From Streptomyces sp. ISL-87 (lineage in GTDB: Bacteria > Actinomycetota > Actinomycetes > Streptomycetales > Streptomycetaceae): a stretch of 64,000 nt of DNA. The notes under the pieces were generated by a model. It saw only the letters and a list, made by a program, of their open reading frames with translations, was not told the origin of the DNA and ran no database searches. Below are positions 49,324 to 57,883 of this stretch, piece by piece (position 1 is the stretch's first letter; the number at the start of each line of letters is the position of its first letter). The position numbers and the translations under genes are program-made. Where the stretch lies: assembly GCF_018614095.1 (NCBI RefSeq), contig NZ_JAGGOY010000047.1, positions 1 through 64,000 of the forward strand, read 5' to 3'.

Positions 49324-49644
49324 CTAGTCGTTCAGGAGGTCGTGAAGGTAGTCGCCGAGTCCGCCTGGATGCGAGCTCGCATCGACTCCTCTCAGGTATG
49401 CGGCGATGTCGGAATCGAGAAACTCTGAGAGCTGTAGCAGGGCGTTCAGCTGGGCTTCCAGAGCGCCACTGTCCGTCTCCTGAGCTGCGCATACGGTTAG
49501 TACGCCCGCCAGGAGTCCCCCAACTGCCGGCGAGCAGCCGCTGACCCAATCTGTCACTTCGTCTGCGGCGGTCTGGCGCTGTTCGGCATTCAGATCCGTG
49601 GCCTGCCGGATGAAATGTAGAACCCTGCTGGAGGGGAGTGTCAT
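49324..49644 (-). CDS. Small hypothetical protein next to the RHS remnant
   Basis: A 106-residue acidic helical protein: SSRVLHFIRQATDLNAEQRQ, ALEAQLNALLQLSEFLDSDI, and LGDYLHDLLND. There is no signal peptide or membrane segment. ATG 49644 has aaaggcg upstream. It starts where the RHS frames end, the position where an immunity gene for an RHS toxin would sit, but the toxin domain itself is missing. Immunity function is inference from position only. Confidence 0.55.
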   Translation of the reverse strand: MTLPSSRVLHFIRQATDLNAEQRQTAADEVTDWVSGCSPAVGGLLAGVLTVCAAQETDSGALEAQLNALLQLSEFLDSDIAAYLRGVDASSHPGGLGDYLHDLLND

Positions 49645-49654
49645 CTCACGCCTT

Positions 49655-50760
49655 TCTGCGTCGACAGCGGTGACGCGGGCCGCCGCGTCGAGGGTGAAGG
49701 TGCGGAGTCGTCGATGCCGGGCAGGTAGCGGTCGGCGCGGTAGCGCTCGCCGCGGCGCTGGTGCGGCCGGTCTGGGGCGGTGCGTACGTCGTGGAGCCGG
49801 CGGACGTCGTCTTGCGGAGGACCTGGCCGAGCACGTTGCGGGCGTAGGAGACGGCCTCGCCCAGCGTGTTCGTGTAAGAGGTCAGTGAGCCCGCCGCGTC
49901 GTAGGACGCGGGCGTCGTAGTCCGTTCCCCCGAGGCCGGATGGCCCGCCGGATCGTAGGCTAACTCCAGTTCAGGCATTGGGGGTTGGTGACCTCCGTCA
50001 GGCGGAGCTCCGTGTCGTGGGTGAAGGTGTGACGGGCGACGTCCGGGCCCGTTAGGGCGACGAGGAGAGCGACGTCGCCGTACCGGGAGAGCGTCACACC
50101 GCCCACCGCGTCACGGCGCAGGAGGCGGCCCTCCACGCTCCAGGGCGCGGGGTGCTGTCGGGGTCGGTGATGGCGATCGGGCGGCCCAAGGCGTCGCGGG
50201 TGGACGTCGTCGTCGCGCCCAGACCGGCCGGCCGGTTCCGGAGGTCGTGTGGCCGAGGGTGTTCGTCAGGGATGCCAGGTGACCGCGTGCGGCGTGGGCG
50301 AATCGGTTCGTGGCGCCTGACGGGCCCGTCAGGGAGGTGCGGGCTGCCCTGGGCGTCGTATGTCTGGGGGGCCGTTGTGCCGTCCGGGTGCAGGACGAGG
50401 GTCGGCAGGCCCAGGGCCTCGTACTCCGCCCGCGAGACGCGGGCGTCCGGGCGGGTCGACGAGGTCGGGCGGCCGTCCTCGTCGTACGACGGGCGGACCC
50501 TGCGGCCCAGGGGATCCGTACAGGGCAGGAGGCGGCGGCTGTACCGGTGTACCGCTCGCACTCGGAGCGCGTCGTCGCGTCGGTGGGGCCGGCTTTCGTG
50601 GTGATCCGCGTGCGGTCAGTGATCACGTACTGCGTGCGGTCGCCGAAGGAAGCCGTGTGGGTGGTGAGGCCGTCCTCGTGGGCGAACCGGACGTTCAGGT
50701 GATCGTTGGCGCCGGAGAAGGCTGCCGGACCGTGGCGCGGGTCGTGGTGCGGTCCTGGTG
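49655..50760 (-). pseudogene. Decayed RHS/YD-repeat protein gene
   Basis: On the minus strand, successive fragments in different frames read as one RHS protein: NVRFAHEDGLTTHTASFGDR (~50700), DPLGRRVRPSYDEDGRPTSS (~50510), LTGPSGATNRFAHAARGHLA (~50320), TTTSTRDALGRPIAITDPDS (~50200), GRLLRRDAVGGVTLSRYGDV (~50110), HDTELRLTEVTNP (~50000), YDPAGHPASGERTTTPASYD (~49940), and SYARNVLGQVLRKTTSAGST (~49850). At least four frameshifts or stops separate them. The N-terminal part and the C-terminal toxin region are absent. Confidence 0.8.
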
Positions 50761-50775
50761 AGGCCCCGCATGGGA

Positions 50776-51218
50776 TACCGGGGGATGGCGCAGTTTGACG
50801 TGTCCGCGCGGCGGGGTATTGTTCTGCGCCCGATTGGCGCAGTACGTGTCTTGTATGGCAGACTACTCAAGTTGCTCGGTTGAGTGCCGATGCTGCGCGC
50901 CTCCCGCCGGGAGGACCGGAAGCGAGTCCCACAGTACTCGTCGCCTCTATCTGTCCCTCGGGGCAGCAATGGGGGCGGACGTACGGGAATCTTCTGGGAA
51001 GTGTCAGCAGGGCGCCGACCAGGCACCCGGTGGGTGTTTCTCCCCCGAAGCGCGGTCCTGGGACCGCACCCCCTTGGATGAGGGAATTTCCGTATGGGAA
51101 TTTTCTGTAGAGGGAGTGCGACACGCCCGACCGCGTGGGTCGGAGGGAAGCGGTGGAGAGATCCACAGCCACCCGGGAGCCAGAGCGTTTCCACAACAGA
51201 CAGGACTACGGAGTAGCC
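50776..51218 (+). promoter_or_regulatory. Upstream and leader region of rpsJ (S10 operon)
   Basis: About 440 bp without a gene and rich in hairpins. These include tgcgcc/ggcgca (50825-50841), a 7-bp perfect palindrome with a 2-nt centre (51052-51067), and paired gggaattt direct repeats at about 51082-51103. The element shared with rpsL lies at 51119-51143. I could not identify a convincing -10/-35 pair. Confidence 0.55.
51119..51143 (+). promoter_or_regulatory. Conserved leader element of rpsJ (shared with rpsL)
   Basis: Stem ccgacc/ggtcgg around loop gcgtg, with an upstream cgacacg, lies 75 nt before the rpsJ ATG. It is identical at 24 of 25 positions to 43284-43308. Confidence 0.8.
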
Positions 51219-51527
51219 ATGGCGGGACAGAAGATCCGCATCCGGCTCAAGGCCTACGACCACGAGGTCATCGATTCGTCGGCGAAGAAGATCGTCGAGA
51301 CGGTGACGCGCACTGGTGCGTCGGTCGCGGGCCCGGTGCCGCTGCCCACTGAGAAGAACGTGTACTGCGTCATCAAGTCGCCGCACAAGTACAAGGACTC
51401 GCGCGAGCACTTCGAGATGCGCACGCACAAGCGCCTGATCGACATCCTCGACCCGACGCCCAAGACCGTTGACTCGCTGATGCGCCTGGACCTTCCGGCC
51501 GGCGTTGACATCGAGATCAAGCTCTGA
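51219..51527 (+). CDS. rpsJ: Small ribosomal subunit protein uS10
   Basis: A 102-residue protein, also the NusE partner of NusB/NusG in antitermination. MAGQKIRIRLKAYDHEVIDS opens the protein, PLPTEKNVYCVIKSPHKYKD lies centrally, and GVDIEIKL closes it. ATG 51219 follows tacggag. First gene of the S10 operon. Confidence 0.97.
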   Translation: MAGQKIRIRLKAYDHEVIDSSAKKIVETVTRTGASVAGPVPLPTEKNVYCVIKSPHKYKDSREHFEMRTHKRLIDILDPTPKTVDSLMRLDLPAGVDIEIKL

Positions 51528-51541
51528 GAGGCGTCGAGAAG

Positions 51542-52186
51542 ATGGCAAAGCAGATCAAGGGCGTCCTGGGCGAGAAGCTCGGCATGACCCAGGTCTGGGA
51601 CGAGAACAACCGTGTCGTCCCGGTGACCGTTGTCAAGGCCGGGCCCTGCGTCGTTACCCAGGTCCGTACGAACGACATCGACGGCTACGAGTCGGTCCAG
51701 ATCGCCTTCGGCGAGATCGACCCGCGCAAGGTGAACAAGCCCCTCAAGGGCCACTTCGCCAAGGCCGACGTGACCCCCCGCCGCCACCTGGTGGAGCTCC
51801 GCACCTCCGACGCCAGCGAGTACACGCTCGGCCAGGAGATCACTGCTGAGGTGTTCGAGTCCGGCGTCAAGGTTGACGTCACGGGCAACAGCAAGGGCAA
51901 GGGCTTCGCCGGTGTCATGAAGCGGCACAACTTCCGGGGCCTCGGCGCCGGTCACGGTGTGCAGCGCAAGCACCGCTCCCCCGGTTCGATCGGTGGCTGC
52001 GCCACCCCTGGGCGTGTCTTCAAGGGCATGCGCATGGCCGGTCGTATGGGCAACGAGCGCGTCACCACCCAGAACCTGACCATCCACGCGGTTGACGCGG
52101 AGAAGGGTCTGCTCCTCATTAAGGGTGCGGTCCCCGGTCCGAACGGCGGCCTCGTCCTGGTCCGTACCGCGGCCAAGGGGGCTTGA
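51542..52186 (+). CDS. rplC: Large ribosomal subunit protein uL3
   Basis: A 214-residue protein with the conserved central extension KRHNFRGLGAGHGVQRKHRS and GSIGGCATPGRVFKGMRMAG near the peptidyl-transferase centre. The N-terminus KQIKGVLGEKLGMTQVWDEN is typical. It is 14 bp after rpsJ. Confidence 0.97.
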   Translation: MAKQIKGVLGEKLGMTQVWDENNRVVPVTVVKAGPCVVTQVRTNDIDGYESVQIAFGEIDPRKVNKPLKGHFAKADVTPRRHLVELRTSDASEYTLGQEITAEVFESGVKVDVTGNSKGKGFAGVMKRHNFRGLGAGHGVQRKHRSPGSIGGCATPGRVFKGMRMAGRMGNERVTTQNLTIHAVDAEKGLLLIKGAVPGPNGGLVLVRTAAKGA

Positions 52187-52190
52187 GGTA

Positions 52191-52850
52191 ATGAGCACCA
52201 TTGACATCCTTTCGCCGGCAGGCGACAAGGCCGGTACCGTCGAGCTCCCCTCGGAGATCTTCGACGCGAAGACCAGCGTTCCGCTGATCCACCAGGTCGT
52301 TGTCGCTCAGCTGGCAGCTGCCCGTCAGGGCACGCACAAGACCAAGCGTCGTGGCGAAGTCCGTGGTGGTGGCCGCAAGCCGTACCGCCAGAAGGGCACC
52401 GGCCGCGCGCGCCAGGGTTCGACCCGTGCGCCGCAGTTCGTCGGCGGTGGCGTCGTCCACGGCCCGCAGCCGCGTGACTACTCCCAGCGGACCCCGAAGA
52501 AGATGAAGGCCGCCGCCCTCCGCGGTGCCCTCTCGGACCGTGCGCGTCACTCCCGCATCCACGTCGTCACCGGCGTGGTCGAGGGTGCCGCCTCCACGAA
52601 GGCCGCCAAGACGCTGTTCGGCAAGATCTCGGAGCGCAAGAACCTGCTCCTGGTCGTCGAGCGCGCCGACGAGGCCGCGTGGCTGTCCGCCCGCAACCTG
52701 CCCCAGGTTCACATCCTGGAGCCGGGCCAGCTGAACACGTACGACGTGATCGTCTCTGACGACGTGGTCTTCACTCAGGCCGCTTTCGAGTCCTTCGTGT
52801 CTGGCGCGCCTTCTGGCCGGAACGATGAGACCGAAGGGAGCGACGCCTGA
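52191..52850 (+). CDS. rplD: Large ribosomal subunit protein uL4
   Basis: A 219-residue protein. The long exit-tunnel loop is KTKRRGEVRGGGRKPYRQKG, then TGRARQGSTRAPQFVGGGVV near residue 68. The ATG is 4 bp after the rplC stop, whose ttgagg supplies the binding site. In some bacteria L4 represses this operon; no matching site was verified here. Confidence 0.97.
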   Translation: MSTIDILSPAGDKAGTVELPSEIFDAKTSVPLIHQVVVAQLAAARQGTHKTKRRGEVRGGGRKPYRQKGTGRARQGSTRAPQFVGGGVVHGPQPRDYSQRTPKKMKAAALRGALSDRARHSRIHVVTGVVEGAASTKAAKTLFGKISERKNLLLVVERADEAAWLSARNLPQVHILEPGQLNTYDVIVSDDVVFTQAAFESFVSGAPSGRNDETEGSDA

Positions 52851-53173
52851 TGTCTGAGGCGACCGTTACCAGCAAGACCTTCACTGACCCGCGCGACCTG
52901 CTGATCAAGCCGGTTGTCTCGGAGAAGAGCTACGCGCTGCTGGACGAGAACAAGTACACGTTCATCGTCGCGCCCGGCGCCAACAAGACCCAGATCAAGC
53001 AGGCCGTCGAGGCGGTCTTCTCGGTCAAGGTCACCGGGGTCAACACGATCAACCGTCAGGGTAAGCGCAAGCGCACCAAGACCGGTTTCGGCAAGCGTGC
53101 CAACACCAAGCGCGCCATCGTGACCCTCGCTGAGGGCGACCGAATCGACATCTTCGGCGGCCAGGCCTCCTAA
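52850..53173 (+). CDS. rplW: Large ribosomal subunit protein uL23
   Basis: A 107-residue tunnel-exit protein that docks trigger factor and SRP. DLLIKPVVSEKSYALLDENK, then YTFIVAPGANKTQIKQAVEA, and VNTINRQGKRKRTKTGFGKR are conserved. The ATG overlaps the rplD stop. Confidence 0.97.
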   Translation: MSEATVTSKTFTDPRDLLIKPVVSEKSYALLDENKYTFIVAPGANKTQIKQAVEAVFSVKVTGVNTINRQGKRKRTKTGFGKRANTKRAIVTLAEGDRIDIFGGQAS

Positions 53174-53213
53174 CGGAGTCCTGAGTCGTCCGGAATCGGA
53201 CGAGGACTGAGAA

Positions 53214-54050
53214 ATGGGTATCCGCAAGTACAAGCCGACGACCCCGGGCCGTCGTGGCTCCAGCGTCGCCGACTTTGTCGAGATCACGCGGTCCACGCCG
53301 GAGAAGTCGCTGGTTCGCCCGCTGCACAGCAAGGGCGGCCGTAACAACACCGGTCGGATCACCGTTCGCCACCAGGGTGGTGGACACAAGCGCGCCTACC
53401 GCGTGATCGACTTCCGTCGTCACGACAAGGACGGCGTGCCGGCCAAGGTCGCGCACATCGAGTACGACCCCAACCGCACCGCGCGCATCGCGCTCCTGCA
53501 CTACGCGGACGGCGAGAAGCGCTACATCATCGCTCCCCGCGGTCTGAACCAGGGCGACCGGATTGAGAACGGCCCCACGGCCGACATCAAGCCCGGTAAC
53601 AACCTGGCCCTCCGCAACATCCCGGTCGGTACCACGATCCACGCGATCGAGCTCCGTCCCGGTGGTGGCGCGAAGTTCGCCCGTTCCGCGGGTGCCTCCG
53701 TGCAGCTGCTCGCGAAGGAGGGCACGATGGCCCACCTTCGTATGCCTTCCGGTGAGATCCGCCTGGTCGACGCGCGCTGCCGCGCGACCGTCGGTGAGGT
53801 CGGCAACGCCGAGCAGTCGAACATCAACTGGGGCAAGGCCGGCCGCATGCGCTGGAAGGGCGTTCGCCCGTCCGTCCGCGGTGTCGCGATGAACCCGGTT
53901 GACCACCCGCACGGTGGTGGTGAGGGCAAGACCAGTGGTGGTCGCCACCCGGTCTCCCCGTGGGGTCAGAAGGAGGGTCGTACTCGCTCGCCGAAGAAGG
54001 CTTCGAGCAAGTACATCGTCCGCCGCCGCAAGACGAACAAGAAGCGCTAG
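53214..54050 (+). CDS. rplB: Large ribosomal subunit protein uL2
   Basis: A 278-residue peptidyl-transferase-centre protein. NNTGRITVRHQGGGHKRAYR and the C-terminal VAMNPVDHPHGGGEGKTSGG, with the conserved His in DHPHGGGEG, are intact, as is the basic tail. It follows rplW by 40 bp. Confidence 0.97.
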   Translation: MGIRKYKPTTPGRRGSSVADFVEITRSTPEKSLVRPLHSKGGRNNTGRITVRHQGGGHKRAYRVIDFRRHDKDGVPAKVAHIEYDPNRTARIALLHYADGEKRYIIAPRGLNQGDRIENGPTADIKPGNNLALRNIPVGTTIHAIELRPGGGAKFARSAGASVQLLAKEGTMAHLRMPSGEIRLVDARCRATVGEVGNAEQSNINWGKAGRMRWKGVRPSVRGVAMNPVDHPHGGGEGKTSGGRHPVSPWGQKEGRTRSPKKASSKYIVRRRKTNKKR

Positions 54051-54062
54051 GAGCGGGTTTAG

Positions 54063-54344
54063 ATGCCGCGCAGTCTCAAGAAGGGGCCCTTCGTCGACGA
54101 CCACCTCGTAAAGAAGGTGGACGTCCAGAACGAAGCCGGCACCAAGAACGTCATCAAGACCTGGTCCCGTCGCTCGATGATCATCCCCAGCATGCTGGGT
54201 CACACCATCGCGGTGCACAACGGCAAGACCCACGTCCCGGTGTTCGTCACCGAGTCGATGGTCGGCCACAAGCTCGGCGAGTTCTCGCCGACTCGCACCT
54301 TCCGCGGCCACGTCAAGGACGACCGGAAGTCGAAGCGCCGCTAA
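54063..54344 (+). CDS. rpsS: Small ribosomal subunit protein uS19
   Basis: A 93-residue 30S head protein. MPRSLKKGPFVDDHLVKKVD, then SRRSMIIPSMLGHTIAVHNG, and FSPTRTFRGHVKDDRKSKRR match the family throughout. It is 12 bp after rplB. Confidence 0.97.
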   Translation: MPRSLKKGPFVDDHLVKKVDVQNEAGTKNVIKTWSRRSMIIPSMLGHTIAVHNGKTHVPVFVTESMVGHKLGEFSPTRTFRGHVKDDRKSKRR

Positions 54345-54387
54345 AGGCGGGGTGGTAACGACTATGACTTACACCGAAGGGACAACC

Positions 54388-54735
54388 ATGGAAGCCAGGG
54401 CCCAGGCGCGGTACATCCGCGTCACGCCCATGAAGGCCCGCCGAGTGGTGGACCTTATCCGTGGCATGGATGCCACGGAGGCTCAGGCGGTCCTGCGTTT
54501 CGCCCCGCAGGCCGCGAGCGTGCCGGTTGGCAAGGTGCTTGACAGCGCCATTGCCAATGCCGCACACAACTACAACCACCCGGACGCCTCCACGCTGGTC
54601 ATCAGCGAGGCGTTCGTGGACGAGGGCCCGACCCTGAAGCGGTTCCGTCCGCGTGCGCAGGGCCGTGCCTACCGGATCCGCAAGCGGACCAGCCACATCA
54701 CCGTGGTCGTCAGCAGCAAGGAAGGTTCCCGGTAA
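54388..54735 (+). CDS. rplV: Large ribosomal subunit protein uL22
   Basis: A 115-residue tunnel protein. MEARAQARYIRVTPMKARRV is the usual start. The long beta-hairpin region, DEGPTLKRFRPRAQGRAYRI, is where macrolide-affecting changes occur in other bacteria, and it looks wild type. ATG 54388 is chosen, with gaaggg (54375-54380) upstream; in-frame starts at 54352 and 54364 would add unconserved residues. Confidence 0.96.
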   Translation: MEARAQARYIRVTPMKARRVVDLIRGMDATEAQAVLRFAPQAASVPVGKVLDSAIANAAHNYNHPDASTLVISEAFVDEGPTLKRFRPRAQGRAYRIRKRTSHITVVVSSKEGSR

Positions 54736-55577
54736 TGGGCCAGAAGGTAAACCCGCACGGGTTCCGGCTCGGCATCACCACCGACTTCAAGTCGCGTTGG
54801 TACGCCGACAAGCTGTACAAGGACTACGTCAAGGAAGACGTCGCCATCCGTCGGATGATGACGTCCGGCATGGAGCGCGCCGGCATCTCGAAGGTTGAGA
54901 TCGAGCGCACCCGTGACCGCGTGCGTGTGGACATCCACACCGCTCGTCCGGGCATCGTCATCGGCCGCCGTGGCGCCGAGGCCGACCGCATCCGCGGTGA
55001 CCTCGAGAAGCTCACGGGCAAGCAGGTCCAGCTGAACATCCTCGAGGTCAAGAACCCCGAGCTTGACGCTCAGCTGGTTGCCCAGGCCGTTGCCGAGCAG
55101 CTCTCCTCCCGCGTCTCCTTCCGTCGCGCCATGCGTAAGAGCATGCAGGGCACGATGAAGGCCGGCGCCAAGGGCATCAAGATCCAGTGTGGCGGCCGTC
55201 TCGGCGGCGCCGAGATGTCCCGGTCCGAGTTCTACCGCGAGGGTCGTGTGCCGCTGCACACGCTGCGCGCGAACGTGGACTACGGCTTCTTCGAGGCCAA
55301 GACCACCTTCGGCCGTATCGGCGTGAAGGTCTGGATCTACAAGGGCGACGTCAAGAACATCGCCGAGGTTCGCGCCGAGAACGCTGCGGCCCGTGCGGGT
55401 AACCGCCCGGCCCGTGGCGCGCAGGGCGCTGGCGACCGTCCCGCCGGCCGTGGTGGCCGTGGTGGCGAGCGCGGCGGCCGTGGTGGCCGCAAGCCGCAGC
55501 AGGCTGCTGGTGCCGAGGCCCCCAAGGCCGACGCTCCCGCCGCCGCTCCGGCCGAGAGCACCGGAACGGAGGCCTGA
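54735..55577 (+). CDS. rpsC: Small ribosomal subunit protein uS3
   Basis: A 280-residue mRNA-entry protein. The KH domain GRRGAEADRIRGDLEKLTG and the C-terminal domain (MQGTMKAGAKGIKIQCGGRL, SEFYREGRVPLHTLRANVDY) are complete by ~residue 218. Residues ~220-280 are a Gly/Arg-rich then Ala/Pro-rich tail (GDRPAGRGGRGGERGGRGGR-like), common in actinobacterial S3 but longer than the enteric protein. The ATG overlaps the rplV stop. Confidence 0.97.
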   Translation: MGQKVNPHGFRLGITTDFKSRWYADKLYKDYVKEDVAIRRMMTSGMERAGISKVEIERTRDRVRVDIHTARPGIVIGRRGAEADRIRGDLEKLTGKQVQLNILEVKNPELDAQLVAQAVAEQLSSRVSFRRAMRKSMQGTMKAGAKGIKIQCGGRLGGAEMSRSEFYREGRVPLHTLRANVDYGFFEAKTTFGRIGVKVWIYKGDVKNIAEVRAENAAARAGNRPARGAQGAGDRPAGRGGRGGERGGRGGRKPQQAAGAEAPKADAPAAAPAESTGTEA

Positions 55578-55582
55578 CCGAC

Positions 55583-56002
55583 ATGCTGATCCCTCGTAGG
55601 GTCAAGCACCGCAAGCAGCACCACCCCAAGCGCCGCGGTATGGCCAAGGGCGGTACTGAGGTCTCGTTCGGCGAGTACGGCATCCAGGCGCTGACCCCGG
55701 CGTACGTGACGAACCGCCAGATCGAGGCGGCTCGTATCGCGATGACCCGCCACATCAAGCGTGGCGGCAAGGTCTGGATCAACATCTACCCGGACCGCCC
55801 GCTCACGAAGAAGCCTGCCGAGACCCGCATGGGTTCCGGTAAGGGTTCTCCCGAGTGGTGGATCGCCAACGTGCACCCGGGTCGGGTCATGTTCGAGCTG
55901 TCCTACCCGAACGAGAAGATTGCTCGTGAGGCGCTCACCCGCGCTGCTCACAAGCTTCCGATGAAGTGCCGGATTGTTCGGCGCGAGGCAGGTGAGTCGT
56001 GA
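55583..56002 (+). CDS. rplP: Large ribosomal subunit protein uL16
   Basis: A 139-residue protein near the A-site tRNA. MLIPRRVKHRKQHHPKRRGM, then GGKVWINIYPDRPLTKKPAE, and RMGSGKGSPEWWIANVHPGR include the loop region associated with evernimicin sensitivity. Six bases after rpsC; the stop overlaps rpmC. Confidence 0.97.
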   Translation: MLIPRRVKHRKQHHPKRRGMAKGGTEVSFGEYGIQALTPAYVTNRQIEAARIAMTRHIKRGGKVWINIYPDRPLTKKPAETRMGSGKGSPEWWIANVHPGRVMFELSYPNEKIAREALTRAAHKLPMKCRIVRREAGES

Positions 56003-56226
56003 TGGCGACGGGAACCAAGGCGTCCGAGCTGCGTGAGCTCGGCAACGAGGAGCTCGTTGGCAAGCTGCGCGAGGCCAAGGAAGAGCTGTTCAAGCTGCGC
56101 TTCCAGGCGGCCACGGGTCAGCTGGAGAACAACGGCCGGCTCAAGTCCGTCCGTAAGGACATCGCTCGCATCTACACCCTGATGCACGAGCGTGAGCTCG
56201 GTATCGAGTCGGTGGAGAGCGCCTGA
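56002..56226 (+). CDS. rpmC: Large ribosomal subunit protein uL29
   Basis: A 74-residue two-helix tunnel-exit protein: ELRELGNEELVGKLREAKEE then LFKLRFQAATGQLENNGRLK. ATG 56002 overlaps the rplP stop by one base; GTG 55999 is the only alternative. The stop overlaps the rpsQ ATG. Confidence 0.96.
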   Translation: MATGTKASELRELGNEELVGKLREAKEELFKLRFQAATGQLENNGRLKSVRKDIARIYTLMHERELGIESVESA

Positions 56227-56507
56227 TGAGCGAGAAGAATGTGACTGAGAAGACCGAGCGCGGTTTCCGCAAGACCCGTGAGGGTCTGGTCGTCAGCGAC
56301 AAGATGGACAAGACCGTCGTCGTCGCCGTTGAGGACCGCGTGAAGCACGCCCTGTACGGCAAGGTCATCCGCCGTACGAACAAGCTCAAGGCTCACGACG
56401 AGCAGAACGCTGCCGGCGTCGGCGACCGCGTCCTCATCATGGAGACGCGTCCGCTGTCGGCGAGCAAGCGCTGGCGCATCGTCGAGATCCTCGAGAAGGC
56501 CAAGTAA
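56226..56507 (+). CDS. rpsQ: Small ribosomal subunit protein uS17
   Basis: A 93-residue 16S rRNA-binding protein. GFRKTREGLVVSDKMDKTVV, then KLKAHDEQNAAGVGDRVLIM, and PLSASKRWRIVEILEKAK match the family. A GNRA hairpin directly follows the stop, separating the S10 and spc gene groups. Confidence 0.97.
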   Translation: MSEKNVTEKTERGFRKTREGLVVSDKMDKTVVVAVEDRVKHALYGKVIRRTNKLKAHDEQNAAGVGDRVLIMETRPLSASKRWRIVEILEKAK

Positions 56508-56508
56508 G

Positions 56509-56530
56509 GAAATTCGCGCAAGCGAATTCC
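56509..56530 (+). other. GCAA-tetraloop hairpin after rpsQ
   Basis: A 7-bp AU-containing stem (56511-56517 with 56522-56528), one mismatch and a closing G-C lie directly after the rpsQ stop. It may mark the 3' end or a processing site. Confidence 0.5.
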
Positions 56531-56540
56531 AATAGTCAAG

Positions 56541-56562
56541 GCCTGAGGGGTTTCCCTCAGGT
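56541..56562 (+). terminator. Possible terminator/attenuator between rpsQ and rplN
   Basis: An 8-bp stem (56542-56549 with 56554-56561) on a gttt loop is followed by ttcgttcc. With the hairpin just upstream it may separate the S10 and spc transcripts. Confidence 0.55.
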
Positions 56563-56644
56563 TCGTTCCGCCAGGCTCGGTGGGGGCTGCCGCTCTTCGG
56601 AGTGAAGCCCCCGCCGGGAACCGGCAGACAATCAGGAGATAGAC

Positions 56645-57013
56645 GTGATCCAGCAGGAGTCGCGACTGCGTGTCGCCGACAACACTGGTGCCAAGGAGAT
56701 CCTTTGCATCCGTGTTCTCGGTGGTTCCGGTCGCCGCTACGCGGGCATCGGTGACGTCATCGTCGCCACCGTCAAGGACGCGATCCCCGGTGGCAACGTG
56801 AAGAAGGGTGACGTCGTCAAGGCGGTCATCGTTCGCACCGTCAAGGAGCGCCGCCGCCAGGACGGCTCGTACATCCGCTTCGACGAGAACGCCGCTGTCA
56901 TTCTCAAGAACGACGGCGACCCTCGTGGCACCCGTATCTTCGGCCCCGTGGGCCGTGAGCTGCGCGAGAAGAAGTTCATGAAGATCATCTCGCTCGCGCC
57001 GGAGGTGCTGTAA
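56645..57013 (+). CDS. rplN: Large ribosomal subunit protein uL14
   Basis: A 122-residue beta-barrel protein at the subunit interface. MIQQESRLRVADNTGAKEIL, then GGNVKKGDVVKAVIVRTVKE and FGPVGRELREKKFMKIISLA are conserved. GTG 56645 has aggag (56634-56638) upstream. First gene of the spc group. Confidence 0.97.
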   Translation: MIQQESRLRVADNTGAKEILCIRVLGGSGRRYAGIGDVIVATVKDAIPGGNVKKGDVVKAVIVRTVKERRRQDGSYIRFDENAAVILKNDGDPRGTRIFGPVGRELREKKFMKIISLAPEVL

Positions 57014-57015
57014 GC

Positions 57016-57327
57016 ATGAAGATCAAGAAGGGCGACCTGGTTCAGGTCATCACCGGTAAGGACAAGGGCAAGCAGGGCAAGGTCATCGTTGCCTTCCCCG
57101 CTGACAACCGCGTCCTCGTCGAGGGTGTCAACCGGGTCAAGAAGCACACCAAGGCTGCGCAGAACCAGGCCGGCGGCATTGTGATCACCGAGGCCCCGGT
57201 CCACGTGAGCAACGTTCAGCTGGTTGTGGAGAAGGACGGCAAGAAGGTCGTCACCCGCGTCGGCTACCGCTTCGACGACGAGGGCAACAAGATCCGCGTT
57301 GCCAAGCGGACGGGTGAGGACATCTGA
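57016..57327 (+). CDS. rplX: Large ribosomal subunit protein uL24
   Basis: A 103-residue KOW-domain protein that starts 50S assembly. MKIKKGDLVQVITGKDKGKQ carries the KOW motif and VLVEGVNRVKKHTKAAQNQA follows. Two bases after rplN. Confidence 0.97.
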   Translation: MKIKKGDLVQVITGKDKGKQGKVIVAFPADNRVLVEGVNRVKKHTKAAQNQAGGIVITEAPVHVSNVQLVVEKDGKKVVTRVGYRFDDEGNKIRVAKRTGEDI

Positions 57328-57878
57328 TGGCTACCACTCCGCGTCTCAAGACGAAGTACCGCGAGGACATCGCGGGCAAGCTGCGTGAGGAGTTCTCCTA
57401 CGAGAACGTCATGCAGATCCCCGGTCTCGTGAAGATCGTGGTCAACATGGGTGTGGGCGACGCCGCCCGCGACTCCAAGCTGATCGACGGCGCCATCAAG
57501 GACCTGACGACGATCACCGGTCAGAAGCCGGCCGTCACGAAGGCCCGCAAGTCCATCGCGCAGTTCAAGCTGCGCGAGGGTCAGCCGATCGGCTGCCACG
57601 TCACCCTCCGTGGTGACCGCATGTGGGAGTTCCTGGACCGTACGCTGTCGCTCGCGCTGCCGCGTATCCGTGACTTCCGTGGTCTGTCGCCGAAGCAGTT
57701 CGACGGCCGTGGCAACTACACCTTCGGTCTCACGGAGCAGGTCATGTTCCACGAGATCGACCAGGACAAGATCGACCGTACCCGGGGTATGGACATCACC
57801 GTGGTCACCACGGCGACCAACGACGCTGAGGGCCGCGCGCTCCTTCGTCACCTCGGCTTCCCCTTCAAGGAGGCGTAA
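57327..57878 (+). CDS. rplE: Large ribosomal subunit protein uL5
   Basis: A 183-residue 5S rRNA-binding protein. YENVMQIPGLVKIVVNMGVG, then TGQKPAVTKARKSIAQFKLR and GRGNYTFGLTEQVMFHEIDQ are conserved. The ATG overlaps the rplX stop. Confidence 0.97.
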   Translation: MATTPRLKTKYREDIAGKLREEFSYENVMQIPGLVKIVVNMGVGDAARDSKLIDGAIKDLTTITGQKPAVTKARKSIAQFKLREGQPIGCHVTLRGDRMWEFLDRTLSLALPRIRDFRGLSPKQFDGRGNYTFGLTEQVMFHEIDQDKIDRTRGMDITVVTTATNDAEGRALLRHLGFPFKEA

Positions 57879-57883
57879 GCGAG

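Noticed and set aside
48861..49544. Plus-strand open frame of 227 codons in the tuf-rpsJ gap
   Set aside because: The translation is Arg/Gly/His-rich low complexity, and the minus-strand ORFs at 48987-49253 and 49324-49644 look more protein-like.
50776..51218. Mobile-element ends near rpsJ suggested by the many inverted repeats
   Set aside because: The palindromes are short, unrelated to each other and unaccompanied by a transposase or target duplication; an RNA leader explains them better.
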